DNA of 64,000 nucleotides, taken from positions 7,028,001 to 7,092,000 of the forward strand of contig OZ038472.1 in assembly GCA_964036295.1 (NCBI GenBank), in the 5' to 3' direction. The translations under genes and the position numbers were made by a program. Source of the DNA: Plumapathes pennacea (lineage: Eukaryota; Cnidaria; Anthozoa; Antipatharia; Myriopathidae). Shown here piece after piece: positions 9,434 through 20,603 of the stretch. Under the pieces are notes generated by a model that had not been told where the DNA came from, did not search any database, and worked only from the letters and a program-made list of their open reading frames with translations. Position 1 is the stretch's first letter. Each line of letters opens with the position of its first letter.

Positions 9434-10036
9434 ACACTAGACTGGCATTGCCAGTGAGCTCGCGGCGTGAGTTGGGTCGAGACCAGAATATAAAATGGAA
9501 AGTAGGGGACAAGAGCGGAACTCCCAAGAGAGACTTCCAGTTTCTCACTATAAAAATATCACACAGTATAGAGAACTTGGCTTTTGACACCTTGATTAAA
9601 CTAAAAATCATTATTACAACACTCATACACTTGCTTCTTAAAGGTTGAGCGACCCTGCATCTTGAGAATGCGTGACATATCTTTTTATGCACAATCAATT
9701 ATGACAGTTTGACCTAATGACTCTTATTTCTAACTAGACTGGCCTTGCCAGTGAGCTCGCGGCGTGAGTTGGGTCGAGACCAGAATATAAAATGGAAGTA
9801 GGGGACAAGAGCGGAACTCCCAAGAGAGACTTCCAATTTCTCACCATAAAAATATCACACAGTATAGAGAACTTGGCTTTTGACACCTTGCTCTTTTGAC
9901 ACCTTGATTAAATTAAAAATCATTATTACAACACTCATACGCTTGCTTCTTAAAGGTTGAGCGACCCTGCATCTTGAGAATGTGTGACATATCTTTTTAT
10001 GCACAATCAATTATGACAGTTTGACCTTGACTCATA
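9434..10036. repeat. Tandem duplication of a unit of about 300 bp
   Basis: Two head-to-tail copies, about 9434-9735 and 9736-10036, both starting ACTAGACTGGC(A/C)TTGCCAG and ending near CTTATTTCTAA / CATATTTCTAA. Copies differ by scattered substitutions and a small duplication (CTTTTGACACCTTG repeated in the second copy). Each has a TATAAAA-like motif (near 9489 and 9786), but no ORF of note. Confidence 0.85.
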
Positions 10037-10437
10037 TTTCTAATCAGAGGCCACGATTAATCCAGCCTTCGCTTCACTACTTATGTGTTTTCTTTCATTA
10101 ACTCAATACGTTTCTTCTATCAGGCTTTCGAGTATTCGTGCTCTGTAACAAATATAAAAATTGAAAGCGAGGAATGTCACACGAGAGATGTTTACAATAT
10201 CATTGCGATTTTGTTCACAATGTGTTCAGTCCATTAGTGACTGCAAACTCAATCCTCAGAATTATTTCGGTGTATTTTTCATTTCTAGTATTTAATGAAC
10301 ATTGCGAAACAAAGGCTACATGATCGAATGAAAGAAACACTTCAACAGGCAATGTACGATACGCAGAAGAATTTTATGAGGCAACAGATGTCATGTACAG
10401 AGTAAAGCATAAAGCGTCATTGTTTTACGGCTAAAGC

Positions 10438-10620
10438 TCACCGTAGCTTTGGTTTCTGCTTTCGCCCTGTTATCTTCCCAAAAGTATTTCGTGTCGCCGC
10501 AGAAAGTTTCGTCGGGACTAAATACTTATCGGCGACAGAGATATTTGCAATCCCCCAGCGGTATCCATCAAACATATGTTTACGGCTATTCTGAAAGCTT
10601 GTGCGGTGAACGCAAGCCAA
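10438..10620 (-). CDS. Conserved 60-residue frame repeated in each tandem unit (copy 1), unknown
   Basis: The same minus-strand frame recurs in all three units: here, at 11074-11328 and at 11898-12080. The shared part reads VADKYLVPTKLS and ends KITG(R/Q)K(Q/R)KPKLR before a stop. The frame stays open despite several substitutions, but the middle copy has lost 20 or so residues (GYRWGIANIS), so selection is unproven. I do not recognise it. It may be the terminal exon of an unknown gene or simply repeat sequence. Confidence 0.3.
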   Translation of the reverse strand: MACVHRTSFQNSRKHMFDGYRWGIANISVADKYLVPTKLSAATRNTFGKITGRKQKPKLR

Positions 10621-11073
10621 AATCTTTTCCTAAAATCCAGTTTATCAGTGCATATTCCACAGAGCCAAATGGCGTTGAGTTTGAATGGAATGCAGTTAAC
10701 TTTTTCGCTTCCACTACTTATGTGTTTTCTTTCATTAACTCAATACGTTTTTTCTATCAGGCTTTCGAGTATTCGTGCTCTGTAACAAATACAAAATTGA
10801 AAGCGAGGAATGTCACACGAGAGATGTTTACAATATCATTGCGGTTTTGTTCACAGTGTGTTCAGTCCATTTGTGACTGCAAACTCAATCCTCAGAATTA
10901 TTTCGGCGTATTTTTCATTTCTGGTATTCAATGACCATTGCGAAACAAAGGCTACATGATCAAATGAAAGAAACACTTCAACAGGCAATGTACGATACGC
11001 AGAAGAATTTTATGAGGCAACAGATGTCATGTACAGAGTAAAGCATAAAGCGTCATTGTTTTACGGCTAAAGC

Positions 11074-11328
11074 TCACCGTAGCTTTGGTTTCTGTTTTTG
11101 CCCTGTTATCTTCCCAAAAGTATTTCGTGTCGCCACAGAAAGTTTCGTCGGGACTAAATATTTATCGGCGACAGCGGTATCCATCAAATATTTGTTTACG
11201 GTTATTCTCAAAGCTTCCGCGGTGAACGCGAGCCAAAATCGTTCCCGAAAATTCAGTTTATCCGTGCATATTCCACAGAGCCAAATGGTGCTGAGTTTGA
11301 ATGGGATGCAGTCAACTTTTACACACAA
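11074..11328 (-). CDS. Conserved frame in tandem unit, copy 2 (internally deleted), unknown
   Basis: Second instance of the repeated minus-strand frame (VADKYLVPTKLS then KITGQKQKPKLR). A short deletion relative to copies 1 and 3 removes the GYRWGIANIS segment and changes the upstream frame, giving a longer 84-residue ORF with an unrelated N-terminal part. Unknown function; low support as a gene. Confidence 0.25.
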   Translation of the reverse strand: MCVKVDCIPFKLSTIWLCGICTDKLNFRERFWLAFTAEALRITVNKYLMDTAVADKYLVPTKLSVATRNTFGKITGQKQKPKLR

Positions 11329-11897
11329 GTAACGAGCAATTCAGTGGCCACATCTCGAGTTGTTTGGCGAAGTCAATTACGTCATCGCCCAGCACGTGAT
11401 AATATGAACCAATCATCGTGTGCTGATTCTCGACCCACTAAAAGGAAAAAAGGAAAAAAAAAAATTTGCGTTTTTAAGCTCGCTTGGGCCCCAGGCCCCC
11501 GCGAGCAATCAGAGGCCACGATTAATCCAACCTTCGCTTCACTACATATTTGTTTTCTTTTATTAACTCAATACGTTTCTTCTATCAGGCTTTCGAGTAT
11601 TCGTGCTCTGTAACAAATATAAATTTGAAAGCGAGGAATGTCACACAAGAGATGTTTACAATATTATTGCGGTTTTGTTCACTGTGTGTTCAGTCATTTG
11701 TGACTGCAAACTCAATCAGAATTATTTCGGTGTATTTTTCATTTCTGGTATTTAATAAACATTGCATAAAAAAGGCTACATGATCGAATGAAAGAAACAC
11801 TTCAACAGGCAATGTTCGACACGCACAAGAATTTTATGAGGCAACAGATGTCATGTACAGAGTAAAGAATAAAGCGTCATTGTTTTACGGCTAAAGC

Positions 11898-12080
11898 TCA
11901 CCGTAGCTTTGGTTTCCGTTTTCGCCCTGTTATCTTCCCAAAAGTATTTTGTGTTGCCACAGAAAGTTTCGTCGGGACTAAATACTTATCGGCGACAGAG
12001 ATATTTGCAATCCCCCAGCGGTATCCATCAAACATATGTTTACGGCTATTCTCAAAGCTTCCGCAGTGAACGCGAGCCAA
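11898..12080 (-). CDS. Conserved frame in tandem unit, copy 3, unknown
   Basis: Third instance, 60 residues, nearly the same as copy 1 with substitutions such as MACVHR to MARVHC and RKQK to RKRK. Same start codon and stop position relative to the unit. No domain recognised. Confidence 0.3.
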   Translation of the reverse strand: MARVHCGSFENSRKHMFDGYRWGIANISVADKYLVPTKLSVATQNTFGKITGRKRKPKLR

Positions 12081-12235
12081 AATTGTTCCCGAAAATCCAG
12101 TTTATCTGTGCATATTCCACAGCCAAATGGTGTTGAGTTTGGATGGGATGCAGTCAACTTTTATACACAAGTAACGAGCAATTCACTGGCCACATCTCGA
12201 GTTGTTTGTCAATTACGTGTTTGTCAAAAATGTGT

Positions 12236-12871
12236 TATCACTTGCTGAGCTGTATCAAACAGCAGAATTCAGAATAAACAGTTGTATTTTTCAAATTGGA
12301 ATTGCATTCAATTTAAAAAATTAAACTGCTATTAGATTCAAGTGAATTACCTTCCAAGAGAGTGAAGGAGTAGGGGGATGGAGAGAGATTGTTTTAGCTA
12401 TACTTTTAGCTATACTTTTTATCAGGGATGTACACCAAATAATAGAGAATTTTGCTGTTTATTTTTGTTAGTGTTCTGATTGCAGTATAAAAATTCCCAT
12501 ATTGGTAACACAAACTTGTATCAAACAGCTTTTAAACAATAACAACATGAACATCATGAAGCTCTATGCACCTAAGGTGTAGTTGATTTCTATCAAAGTC
12601 CTTTAATTTCAATATAAACGGTAACATAACTATAAGTGAAACTGTATACCTCATTCAAAAAGGTGCAGTTCACTTTTTCAGTGGCGTCAATAGAATTTAA
12701 ACAGTAATGTAATAGTAACTTTTCAAACTATGGTATTTCACTTATCAAACTGTCATAACAATAAATAACAGTATAAGATGAACTTGTATGTGGATTTGCT
12801 GATAGCATTGGAGTTTATGAGCATTTTGTTTGTCGTGATGGCTTGAAGCACTGAGCTGAGTAATAGGGTTT
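12236..12871. other. Non-coding AT-rich stretch
   Basis: No gene seen. A short direct repeat of TTTTAGCTATAC occurs at about 12393-12416. Confidence 0.4.
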
Positions 12872-14155
12872 TCAGGTGACCTCAGATTCTGTGACTTGAT
12901 AAGACAGGTTGTCGTAGGTTAACTTGAATGTTTTGTTTGCTTCCAATATGGCAATTAGGAGGTCATCCTCTGATGCAGTTGTCAAATGGAGTGATGAATT
13001 GATTGTGGAGATAAGCTGTAGAGTAATAGTAACATAAGCATGATTATTGGACTGTGTGATATGTATCACACAGTTAAGAGCATTGGATACTGCTGGAACA
13101 ATAATGTTGTCACACCATGTACCCACTGTTGACATTTGTACAATGTAACTCTCCCATGAAATATCAGTAACATATTTCCTGAATAAATCAGAATGGGTAA
13201 TTAAATGATCTATTCCAGTCATCCGAACTCTTGCATGTAAAGCAGCTGTTTGATAAAGCTGATGAGAAACTGCTTTAAAGAAGCAATCACCAGAGCCACC
13301 AACATCCAAATGGTTTTAAACCTAAATGGGAAAGCCTTTCACTCAGGCATTGCATTGGCAAATGTTGTGAAGTATTACAAGACAGCACGCCACCTTTTAA
13401 AGCAATGTGTTTACATTTCTGTGCTGAAAATACAGCATCCATTGAGAATGTGTCTGGTCTAGCTTGCCAAGGACAACGCCTGTGTCTTTGGGACGTCTCA
13501 CACATTTCATACACACAGCATACTGAGTGTCAAATTTATCACCGAAGTATCATAAGCGCCAATATTTATAATGTTTGCTAATATCATGTAGTCGTGATGA
13601 CCTTTTGATTGGAATAAAACTTCTAACATAAGATCTTATTTTCCTCCTACGAATTTTTCTACGCATCGCATTCAAGAGTTTCTTAGCATGGATTCTAGAT
13701 GGCTCGCGGTCCCGTTTTTTGGAATATTTAGCTGCCTGTCTGCATTCGCGAGATTTATGCACCTATACAACATTGTTGCTGTATTTTCTATAGTTTTCCA
13801 CAAATTCTGAATTAACAGAACGATTACGCAAGGCTTCGTTCGCTGTATACCGTAGCTCGGTTGTTCGCTCAACGGCGACCGATCGCAATGGCTCATTTCT
13901 TTTGTTTTGCGACCACAGCGGGTCAGTTGGCTCAATGGCCACGGATTGCAATGACTTAGTAATAGTTTTCTTGCTGCGAGCTTGCATTGACAACGAACGC
14001 TTCGATAACAGCTTCGAAGTTTCACTCAAAACGATTTGAGTTGAAGATCGCGCATTCGACCGACCATAGATACACAGACCTCGAATGCCCTGATAAATCG
14101 TTCCACACAACTCTCTAAAACTCATTTCGAAAAAGGATTGATATAAAATTAACAC
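12872..14155 (-). pseudogene. OTU-domain cysteine protease gene, frameshifted, TE-associated type
   Basis: The C-terminal frame (13309-12872, 145 aa) begins DVGGSGDCFFKAVSHQLY, the catalytic Asp/Cys block of OTU deubiquitinase-like proteases, followed by SYIVQMSTVGTWCDNI, a typical OTU core. The terminal His-x-Tyr block is not clear. Upstream, a second frame (13514-13310) reads LSERLSHLGLKPF and joins the OTU block after a one-base shift at about 13310. A third (about 13540-13400) has CMKCVRRP. The N-terminal part (14155-13550) is basic, rich in Lys/Arg/Ser, with an in-frame stop at 13763. OTU domains of this kind are often carried by Helitrons and other large eukaryotic transposons. It is divergent from the RPA-like gene next door. 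Confidence 0.7.
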
Positions 14156-14310
14156 TCACCCGACAGCACTTCGCTTCAACTCTTGAGAGAAAACCATGTG
14201 CTGAACATCATGACGCTCCATGCGCATGTGTAGATGTCTGCGTCTAATTGGTTATCAGTCGACACGTGACTGTTTCCGGACACACATCTTTAAAAAATTT
14301 CACTTTTGCA

Positions 14311-14349
14311 AGAATATTTGCTGGCTCCTACGTCGCCAGCAAATATTCT
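14311..14349. repeat. Perfect 15-bp hairpin
   Basis: AGAATATTTGCTGGC (14311-14325) and its exact reverse complement (14335-14349) flank a 9-base loop. It lies in the 430-bp gap between the divergent OTU-like and RPA-like pseudogenes. A GC-containing hairpin of this size resembles transposon-end hairpins, but no CTRR follows within a few bases. Confidence 0.85.
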
Positions 14350-14582
14350 CACAAAGCACAAAATTACCACCCTTGTGAGCTATGCCATATCAATGATATA
14401 AATTTGTCTTAGCAGAAACAAATTTCATAAACATGAAGAAAACTGTCACAATACCACCAACTCCTGTTCCTAAAATTATCAAAAAATATAACTGAGAAGA
14501 ATTTACATATGCTGTACTGTAAAAAAGTATTTAGTAACTTTTTTTTCAAATTCACATTCGCATCTACTTCTCATTAATTTAC

Positions 14583-15862
14583 AGTACCATCTGCATCAAC
14601 ATCTGCACCAGATACCACCCCACTGGCAGAAATAACTGAAGATGACATTTTGGTTAATATCACATGCTTGATTGAAAACAAAAGCACTCGAGATATTTTA
14701 GGAGGAGTACTATTGGAAGTTTTTGCTACGAATGGATCAAAAAGGGCAAGGCTGATTTCCTGGAATAACACTGCAAAATACTTCAACAACAAACTTGCAC
14801 CAGGACAAACTTACACATTCAAAAACCTCATTGTAAAGGAAACTCCTCAACGATTCCAAAAAGCAGGCCTCATTCCTGTCGATTTCGAATTATCGTCAGG
14901 AGTATCCATTGAGCTAGCAGTAGCCCACATTACACCCCCTGCAACAGTGTACACCAAAGTCAAAAACCTGTGTTTTGAAGTTAACAAGAGAGTTGATGTA
15001 ATGGCAATAATCATCAATGGAAACGAAACAACAACTCAAATAACTACACACACAGGTAACCCTGTCCTAAAGAAAGAAGTGACCCTAACAGATGACTCCA
15101 GAATCCATTAGTAACTGCCACACTGTGGGAAAAGGCAGCAACTTCATTTAATGTACAACCAGGCAAAGTGGTCACCTTAAAGAATGCCTTGGTAAAGTCC
15201 TTCCTTGGTCGGGTGAATTTGTCAGTTGACCAAAGAACATACACAGATGAATCATCCCGTTATGCTGAAAACCTTCAAGAGAGGTACCTGCTAGTGGATC
15301 CAAATGACCTGGTCACCCTCAGAGCATCCAAACGCCTCCTTGGAAATAAAGACTACGCCACCGTTGAACCAAAAGATCTGCCAGCTATAGAACCTGGCCA
15401 AACTGTGAAGCTTGTGACAAAGATCACCAACATTGACCACACCTCCTACACAGCATGCCAAATGTGTCGCTCTGGAGTAGTGTCCATGGGTTGAGAATCC
15501 TTTTGCCCCAAATGCAACAAAGAAGTTACAGCATCAGACAGGATTATTTTCCTTTCGAAACTCCATGGCATAGATGAACAAGTAAAGCTTTACCATGATA
15601 ATGCTCCCTCTCTGATCAACATTGGCATCCCATTGTCTCCTGAAAATAAGAAAGCAACACTTCAGAAACTCCTAAATAGGGACATCCTCTGCTCACAAAG
15701 CGCACAGCAAAACATGGAGAGCCTGAATACGTGGCCATTGATATCGAGCTTTGAGAACATTGCCCAGCAAAAAAACTGTTTCTTGGCAACACAACAAAAA
15801 CGCCAAAGGACAAAATATGTTATAACAGATGCAAAACAAGATGTCCTTTATGCATGTATGTA
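14583..15862 (+). pseudogene. RPA1-like single-stranded-DNA-binding protein, decayed
   Basis: An exon-like frame follows a good splice acceptor (pyrimidine-rich tract ending TTTACAG at 14582). The first frame (to 15111) holds two OB-fold-like blocks (LVNITCLIEN.., VKNLCFEVNKRVDVMAIIIN..) ending LKKEVTLTDDS. After a frameshift near 15105 it continues LWEKAATSFNVQPGKVVTLK, typical of an RPA70 OB fold. A zinc-ribbon-like motif, ACQMC ... FCPKCNKE, follows and is split only by a TGA at 15492-15494. Translation then runs in the same frame to 15862. RPA-like genes are known as Helitron passengers. The lesions (one frameshift, one nonsense) mark it as a pseudogene. Confidence 0.72.
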
Positions 15863-16564
15863 ATGTAAGTACCACCAGTATTAACCAAAAGCCATTAGTA
15901 CTTTTTCTACATGGAAAACATGAAACAAAGCAAAGAACACCAGTAAATTTATCTTTGCTTCATTCCTTAAAACTGTATAAATCCCTCTTAATAGAAATTT
16001 TCTCAGTACAAGCCACTTTCACAATCATGCACTTCAACAAATAGTACTTTTTTTTCCCTCAAATGTCTGTCAAGTAAATCTCTGCTGAGCTTGGGTTTGT
16101 TTTATTGCAATATTGTGCTATAGCTAAAAAAAAGCAGTTGTCCACTCTCACCACAAAGTTTTATGATAATGTGACCCACCAAAACATCTTGACCTTATGA
16201 GTTATGCATGATTGTGGAAGTATAAGCTCAAGTCTCCATCACACTAAATGTAATATCAGAGCTATGTTCAAGTTCTATTGTGCAGTATTGAATGTTTTGA
16301 TCAAAGTAACATATAACTATGTATACCACCTAATATCAAACTATTGTGACTACCATTCAGTTTTGTTAAGTCAAATATTCTTTTCCAACTGCATATTGTT
16401 TCCATTATAAAATAAAGTAACTAGGATTATTTTCACATCACATAAAATACCATACCGCCATCCTATTTTCATGGGGGAGAAGTAACAGGAACAGTGGTAA
16501 ACTAGACCCATTCTTGGTTATTACCGCAAAGAAGATTTTCCCTAAAGCCTCATGGTCTGTTGTG
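15863..16564. other. Non-coding stretch
   Basis: No gene seen. AATAAA-like signals at about 16411-16416 could serve as a 3' end for the RPA-like transcript, but this is weak. Confidence 0.35.
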
Positions 16565-16991
16565 TTTAAGAGCGAATTTTCCTAAACACCGGGTGAAATG
16601 AGAAAAATGTGGCACATCAGTCAAAAATCGGGGTTCTTCATATTTTGTCCAGAGATAGCCTATGGTGTGCCAATTACTCTCGTATATTTATTTTGTTCAA
16701 ACATTTTTGGAATTTCAAGAAAAAAAGTTAAAACCGCTACGCCTCAAAATGACTAAAATGAAAGGAATTAATTTGACCACAAAAGCCTTCGCACGCGACC
16801 ACGCAACGAAATTCTGTTCTTAAATGTTATCATCTATTGATTAAGAAGACATCCACGAGCAACTTGAGCCTATAAATAGCATTACAGGTCAAATATTGAA
16901 TATCTGGTGTCGGGGCAAAGACAGCCCAAATTTCAATGCTCGCAAATCTCAGTTTAGAGCACTTTTTCAAAATTTCTATGTCCGGTATTAC

Positions 16992-17249
16992 TCAGATTTG
17001 CACAAACATTCGGTTGTTATATCTAGAAGTGTTGTTTTTATCAAGAATATAAAAATTAGTTTGGTACTTTTCATTGCTTGAAAGAACTAACGCGGCTAAT
17101 TTTACCAAAATCACAACATCGACTTGTAAACAACGCGCAACGATCAATTCACACTTTCGAATAAACTCGAATAAATCTTCGCCTACTACCTCAAACTTGA
17201 CACAAAACTCTGTAAGAGACCTTATAATAAGTTTAACTTTCAATACCAC
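16992..17249 (-). CDS. Left-arm partner of the 85-residue ORF, unknown
   Basis: Mirror of the frame at 19923-20180. It differs at a few residues (for example EFCVKF versus EFCAKF and ILVKL versus ILAKL). The two ORFs are transcribed outward in opposite directions from the element's centre. No function assigned. Confidence 0.25.
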   Translation of the reverse strand: MVLKVKLIIRSLTEFCVKFEVVGEDLFEFIRKCELIVARCLQVDVVILVKLAALVLSSNEKYQTNFYILDKNNTSRYNNRMFVQI

Positions 17250-17812
17250 CGGTTAACGATTGATTTATGTGGTTTTTTCCTATCAAAATGCCTCTTCAAC
17301 TCAGTGGTCGACAAGCGCTAACTGATCGCTTCACTTTCTTTGCCAATTTACGCCTCATTTCGCTTTATTCTGCTACAATATATCACAAATATGTCTCCAA
17401 GGATGTCCCTGTCGCTTTAAGAGCTCTTTCTTGTAAAAATAAAAGAGTCATGCAGTCAAAGCATACGCGCCGACGTCGCCGTGCGTTTGTTATTGGTGTC
17501 ACGCAATCTTAAAACTCAGCGAGATATGTTTATTATATTTAGTTTAATATACTGATATCCCTTGTTTGACCCAAAAATATATTAACTTTGTTTTGCCATT
17601 ATCGCTAACGGGAATGAAAATGCGACATAAAACTTTATTATTTGGGTATCAAAGTGGCCAAATAATGAAAACAATAGGAACCATAAACTAGATTGGTTAT
17701 GGCCTGAGTAATCAAAACAGCAGGAAGGCAGAAGTAACTCTTCTGACTTGACATTGTACCGTACACGTCATTAGGAGCTGCAAGACAACTTTATAGAAAA
17801 TATCCCCAAAAT

Positions 17813-17927
17813 ATTCCCCCCCCCCTCCCCCAATACCCAGAAACGGATTATTATATATTTTGGTCTCCCCCCTCTCCCCCCCCCCCCCCCCCTCTCTCTC
17901 TCTGTCTCTCTCTCTCTCGCAATTTCA
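17813..17927. repeat. Poly-C and (CT)n low-complexity tracts
   Basis: A run of C broken by single T at 17815-17830, then a longer C run at 17877-17892 followed by CT repeats to about 17919. Located in the spacer of the inverted-arm element. Confidence 0.95.
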
Positions 17928-18404
17928 ATTTTCTCCAATACATTATTTATACTTTACACCTTTGAGACTCCACTCCTTCCTAAGATAACCCACCGTCCCA
18001 TAGAATTGTGTCATAAACTGTCTTGGGGAGAAGAGTGCCCTTCCATTAAATCAAAAATCAAAAATCAAAAATTCCAAAAGCGGCAACTTTTAAGTTAAAA
18101 GCCCTGTATATATGAAAAAAGGTTGCCCGGGGACCCTAGCCTGGGCGCGCCAACTATTCACACATTTTTTTATTATAAATCGAAGCGAGCGTGTACAAAG
18201 TGATACAAAGTTACAGTAGTCTACTTGAAATAGTTTTAGTATGTACCGTAAGCACACCCATGCACTGCAGATAATCTTAAAGTTATATTTTCCGTTGTTC
18301 TTTCTTTTTTAATTGTACCAAAGAGAAGATATGAAGCCAGATTTGGAAACAAATTTCCTATCAAAGCAGATAACAAACTATAAAAAAAGACTTGACGCAC
18401 GTAC

Positions 18405-18696
18405 CCGAACCAGCCGCAACAAATATACCAGTGCGGTGAAGGATTGCCCTAGAGAGCGCTTTGTTGATCCCGCGATCAGCCTTGCGCGATTTCCCCTTCT
18501 CACCATGTCTGCTTAGGCCCGCTGGAACTCGGCAACGCTGCGATCTTTTGCACCAACCAATTCGCAAAGAATAGCGGTGTGAAGCGCAAATCGTCAATTT
18601 TGATCTATCAGACGGCGGAGTAAATATCGACGCCCGTGCTAATATCAATTCAACTTCGGTCTCAACATCGCTTATCCCATCGCCTTTTTGTGCCCC
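18405..18696 (-). pseudogene. Exon of a multicopy cnidarian gene family (GIGW-type domain)
   Basis: Reading on the minus strand: VELILARASIF, then SHRYSLRIGWCKRSQRC, RVPAGLS, KADRGI and TGIFVAAGSG, where the exon ends at a GTACGT donor (18404-18399). The copy at 60921-61323 has the same order (ILARVGIF, AHRGSLRIGW, CTVPTVIS, KAERGV, TGQLFPLGSG) and a donor at exactly the same codon. The family is one I recall only as uncharacterised coral and anemone proteins. The next exon is not found nearby, so this is an isolated remnant carried inside the inverted-arm element. Confidence 0.6.
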
Positions 18697-19065
18697 GAAA
18701 TATCCTTATTACAGGAAAAAAGAACTTTACCATTACAGACTCGCCTCCGCTTCTCATTTTGCTTTGCAAATCTGTTTTGAAAAACTAAAACCTTTATGTC
18801 ACCGTTGCTATCTTTTCCTAACACCTAACGGCAGCTGCTTCTACAACCACTATAGGTATTCATTTTGGTGTGTTGGGAAAAGTAAAACAGAAATTGCCCC
18901 GCCGGACCCCGCCTTTACGAGTCCTTTTATTTTCTTTTTTTCCCCTCGGCACTGAGTAACAAGACAAGACGGCCACTGAATAGAAAGAAAAATACGGTAA
19001 ATAAACTAAAATGTGAATCTCTGTTAGTGATGTAAATTTGAGAAGAGGTCTTATTAGAGCCGAGA

Positions 19066-19143
19066 AAAAAAAACAAAAAAACAAAAAAAACAAAAAAAAA
19101 AAAACAAAAACAAAAAGCAAAAAAAACACAACAACAACAACAA
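19066..19143. repeat. A-rich tract with (CAA)n
   Basis: Runs of A broken by C, ending in ACAACAACAACAAC. It makes a Phe/Val-rich minus-strand frame that is not a gene. Confidence 0.9.
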
Positions 19144-19922
19144 CATAAGGGTGTCTGAATGGGTGAATAAATGCAATATTTGTATAAGTCATGCGCTTCA
19201 CGAACAGATAAAACTCTCGAGAGACAGTCACATAAATAAAGATTTCTTGCCAGTTAGGCCAGTAATAAAATGTACATATCACTTCCTTGTCAGTTTCTCA
19301 TTAGATCTGTGTGCAGTTCATTAAGCCGGATCCGGTAAAATAACTCGTTTTGGTAAATAAAGTCAGCTCAGTTTAAAATCCTGGAGCCACTAAAAGCTAC
19401 TGATCTTATCATGTTTTATTTGTGTATAAAAATATATATATATATTTCTTGGCTAGATATGTATTCATGTATCATTTCAAGTACAAATTCTATTGTTGTT
19501 GTTGTTTTCATTATTTGGCCACTTTGATACCCAAATAATAAAGTTTCATGTCGCATTTTCATTACCGGTAGCGATAATGACAAAACAAAGTTAACATATT
19601 TTTGGGTCAAACAAGGGATATCAATGTAACTATAAAATATAATAAACATCTCGCTGAGTTTTAAGATTGCGTGACACCAATAACGCGGAACGCACGGCGA
19701 CGTCGGCACGTATGTTTTGACTGCATGACTCTTTCATTTTTACAAGAAAGAGCTCTTAAAGTAACAGGGACATCCTTGGAGACATATTTGTGCTATATTG
19801 TAGCAGAATAAAGCGAAATGAGACGTAAATTGGCAAAGAAAGTGAAGCGATCAGCGCTTGTCGACCACTGAGTTGAAGAGGCATTTTGATAGGAAAAAAC
19901 CACATAAATCAATCGTTAACCG

Positions 19923-20180
19923 GTGGTATTGAAAGTTAAACTTATTATAAGGTCTCTTACAGAGTTTTGTGCCAAGTTTGAGGTAGTAGGCGAAGATTTA
20001 TTCGAGTTTATTCGAAAGAGTGAATTGATCGTTGCGCGTTGTTTACAAGTCGATGTTGTGATTTTGGCAAAATTAGCCGCGTTAGTTCTTTCAAGCAATG
20101 AAAAGTACCAAACTAATTTTTATATTCTTGATAAAAACAACACTTCTAGATATAACAACCGAATGTTTGTGCAAATCTGA
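19923..20180 (+). CDS. 85-residue ORF in both inverted arms, unknown
   Basis: The frame starts MVLKVKLIIRSL and is rich in Val, Leu and Ile. The same frame, with four substitutions or so, is present on the minus strand of the left arm at 16992-17249. It is unlike any family I know. It may persist only because the arms are recent copies of each other. Confidence 0.25.
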   Translation: MVLKVKLIIRSLTEFCAKFEVVGEDLFEFIRKSELIVARCLQVDVVILAKLAALVLSSNEKYQTNFYILDKNNTSRYNNRMFVQI

Positions 20181-20603
20181 GTAATACCGGACATAGAAAT
20201 GATTTTTTGAAAAAGTGCTCCAAACTGAGATTTGCGAGCATTGAAATTTGGGCTGTCTTTGCCCCGACACCAGATATTCAATATTTGACCTGTAATGCTA
20301 TTTATAGGCTCAAATTGCTCGTGGATATCTTCTTAGTCAATAGATGAAGACATTTATGTGTAGAGTTTTGTTGCGCGGTCGCGTGCAAAGGTTTTTGTGG
20401 TCCTCCAGATCCTTCAATTTTAGCCATTTCGAGGGGTATGGCGATTTTTCAAAAATTTCACGAAATGAAAAAGTTTCCAGACAAACTAAATATACCAGAG
20501 TAATTGGCAAACCATAGGTTATCTATTGACAAAATTAAAAGAACCCCGAATTTTGACTGATGTGCCACTCCTCACCCGGTCAGAAAAAAAAGTCGCTCTT
20601 AAA

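Larger units (their letters stand above)
10040..12235. repeat. Three tandem copies of a 640-830 bp unit
   Basis: Units start at the motif TTCGCTTC(C)ACTAC near 10071, 10708 and 11537. All three share blocks containing CAATACGTTT, GAGGCAACAGATGTCATG and AAGTTTCGTCGGGACTAAAT. The middle unit has an extra segment of about 200 bases (11320-11530) with a GC-rich stretch. Unit divergence is a few percent, so the amplification is not very old. The repeated minus-strand ORFs are listed separately. Confidence 0.9.
16565..20603. mobile_element. 4-kb element with terminal inverted arms of about 1.1 kb
   Basis: The left arm (16565-17675) and the right arm (19505-20603) are reverse complements with few differences, separated by 1.83 kb. 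Both outer ends begin TTTAAGAGCGA when read inward. No target duplication could be identified. The spacer contains C/CT and A-rich low-complexity DNA and an exon of the cnidarian multicopy gene on the minus strand. No transposase is readable. The structure is that of a foldback element or a DNA transposon with very long terminal inverted repeats. Confidence 0.8.

Noticed and set aside
18860..19282. Minus-strand frame of 140 residues rich in Phe and Val
   Set aside because: Produced by the A-rich tract at 19066-19143.
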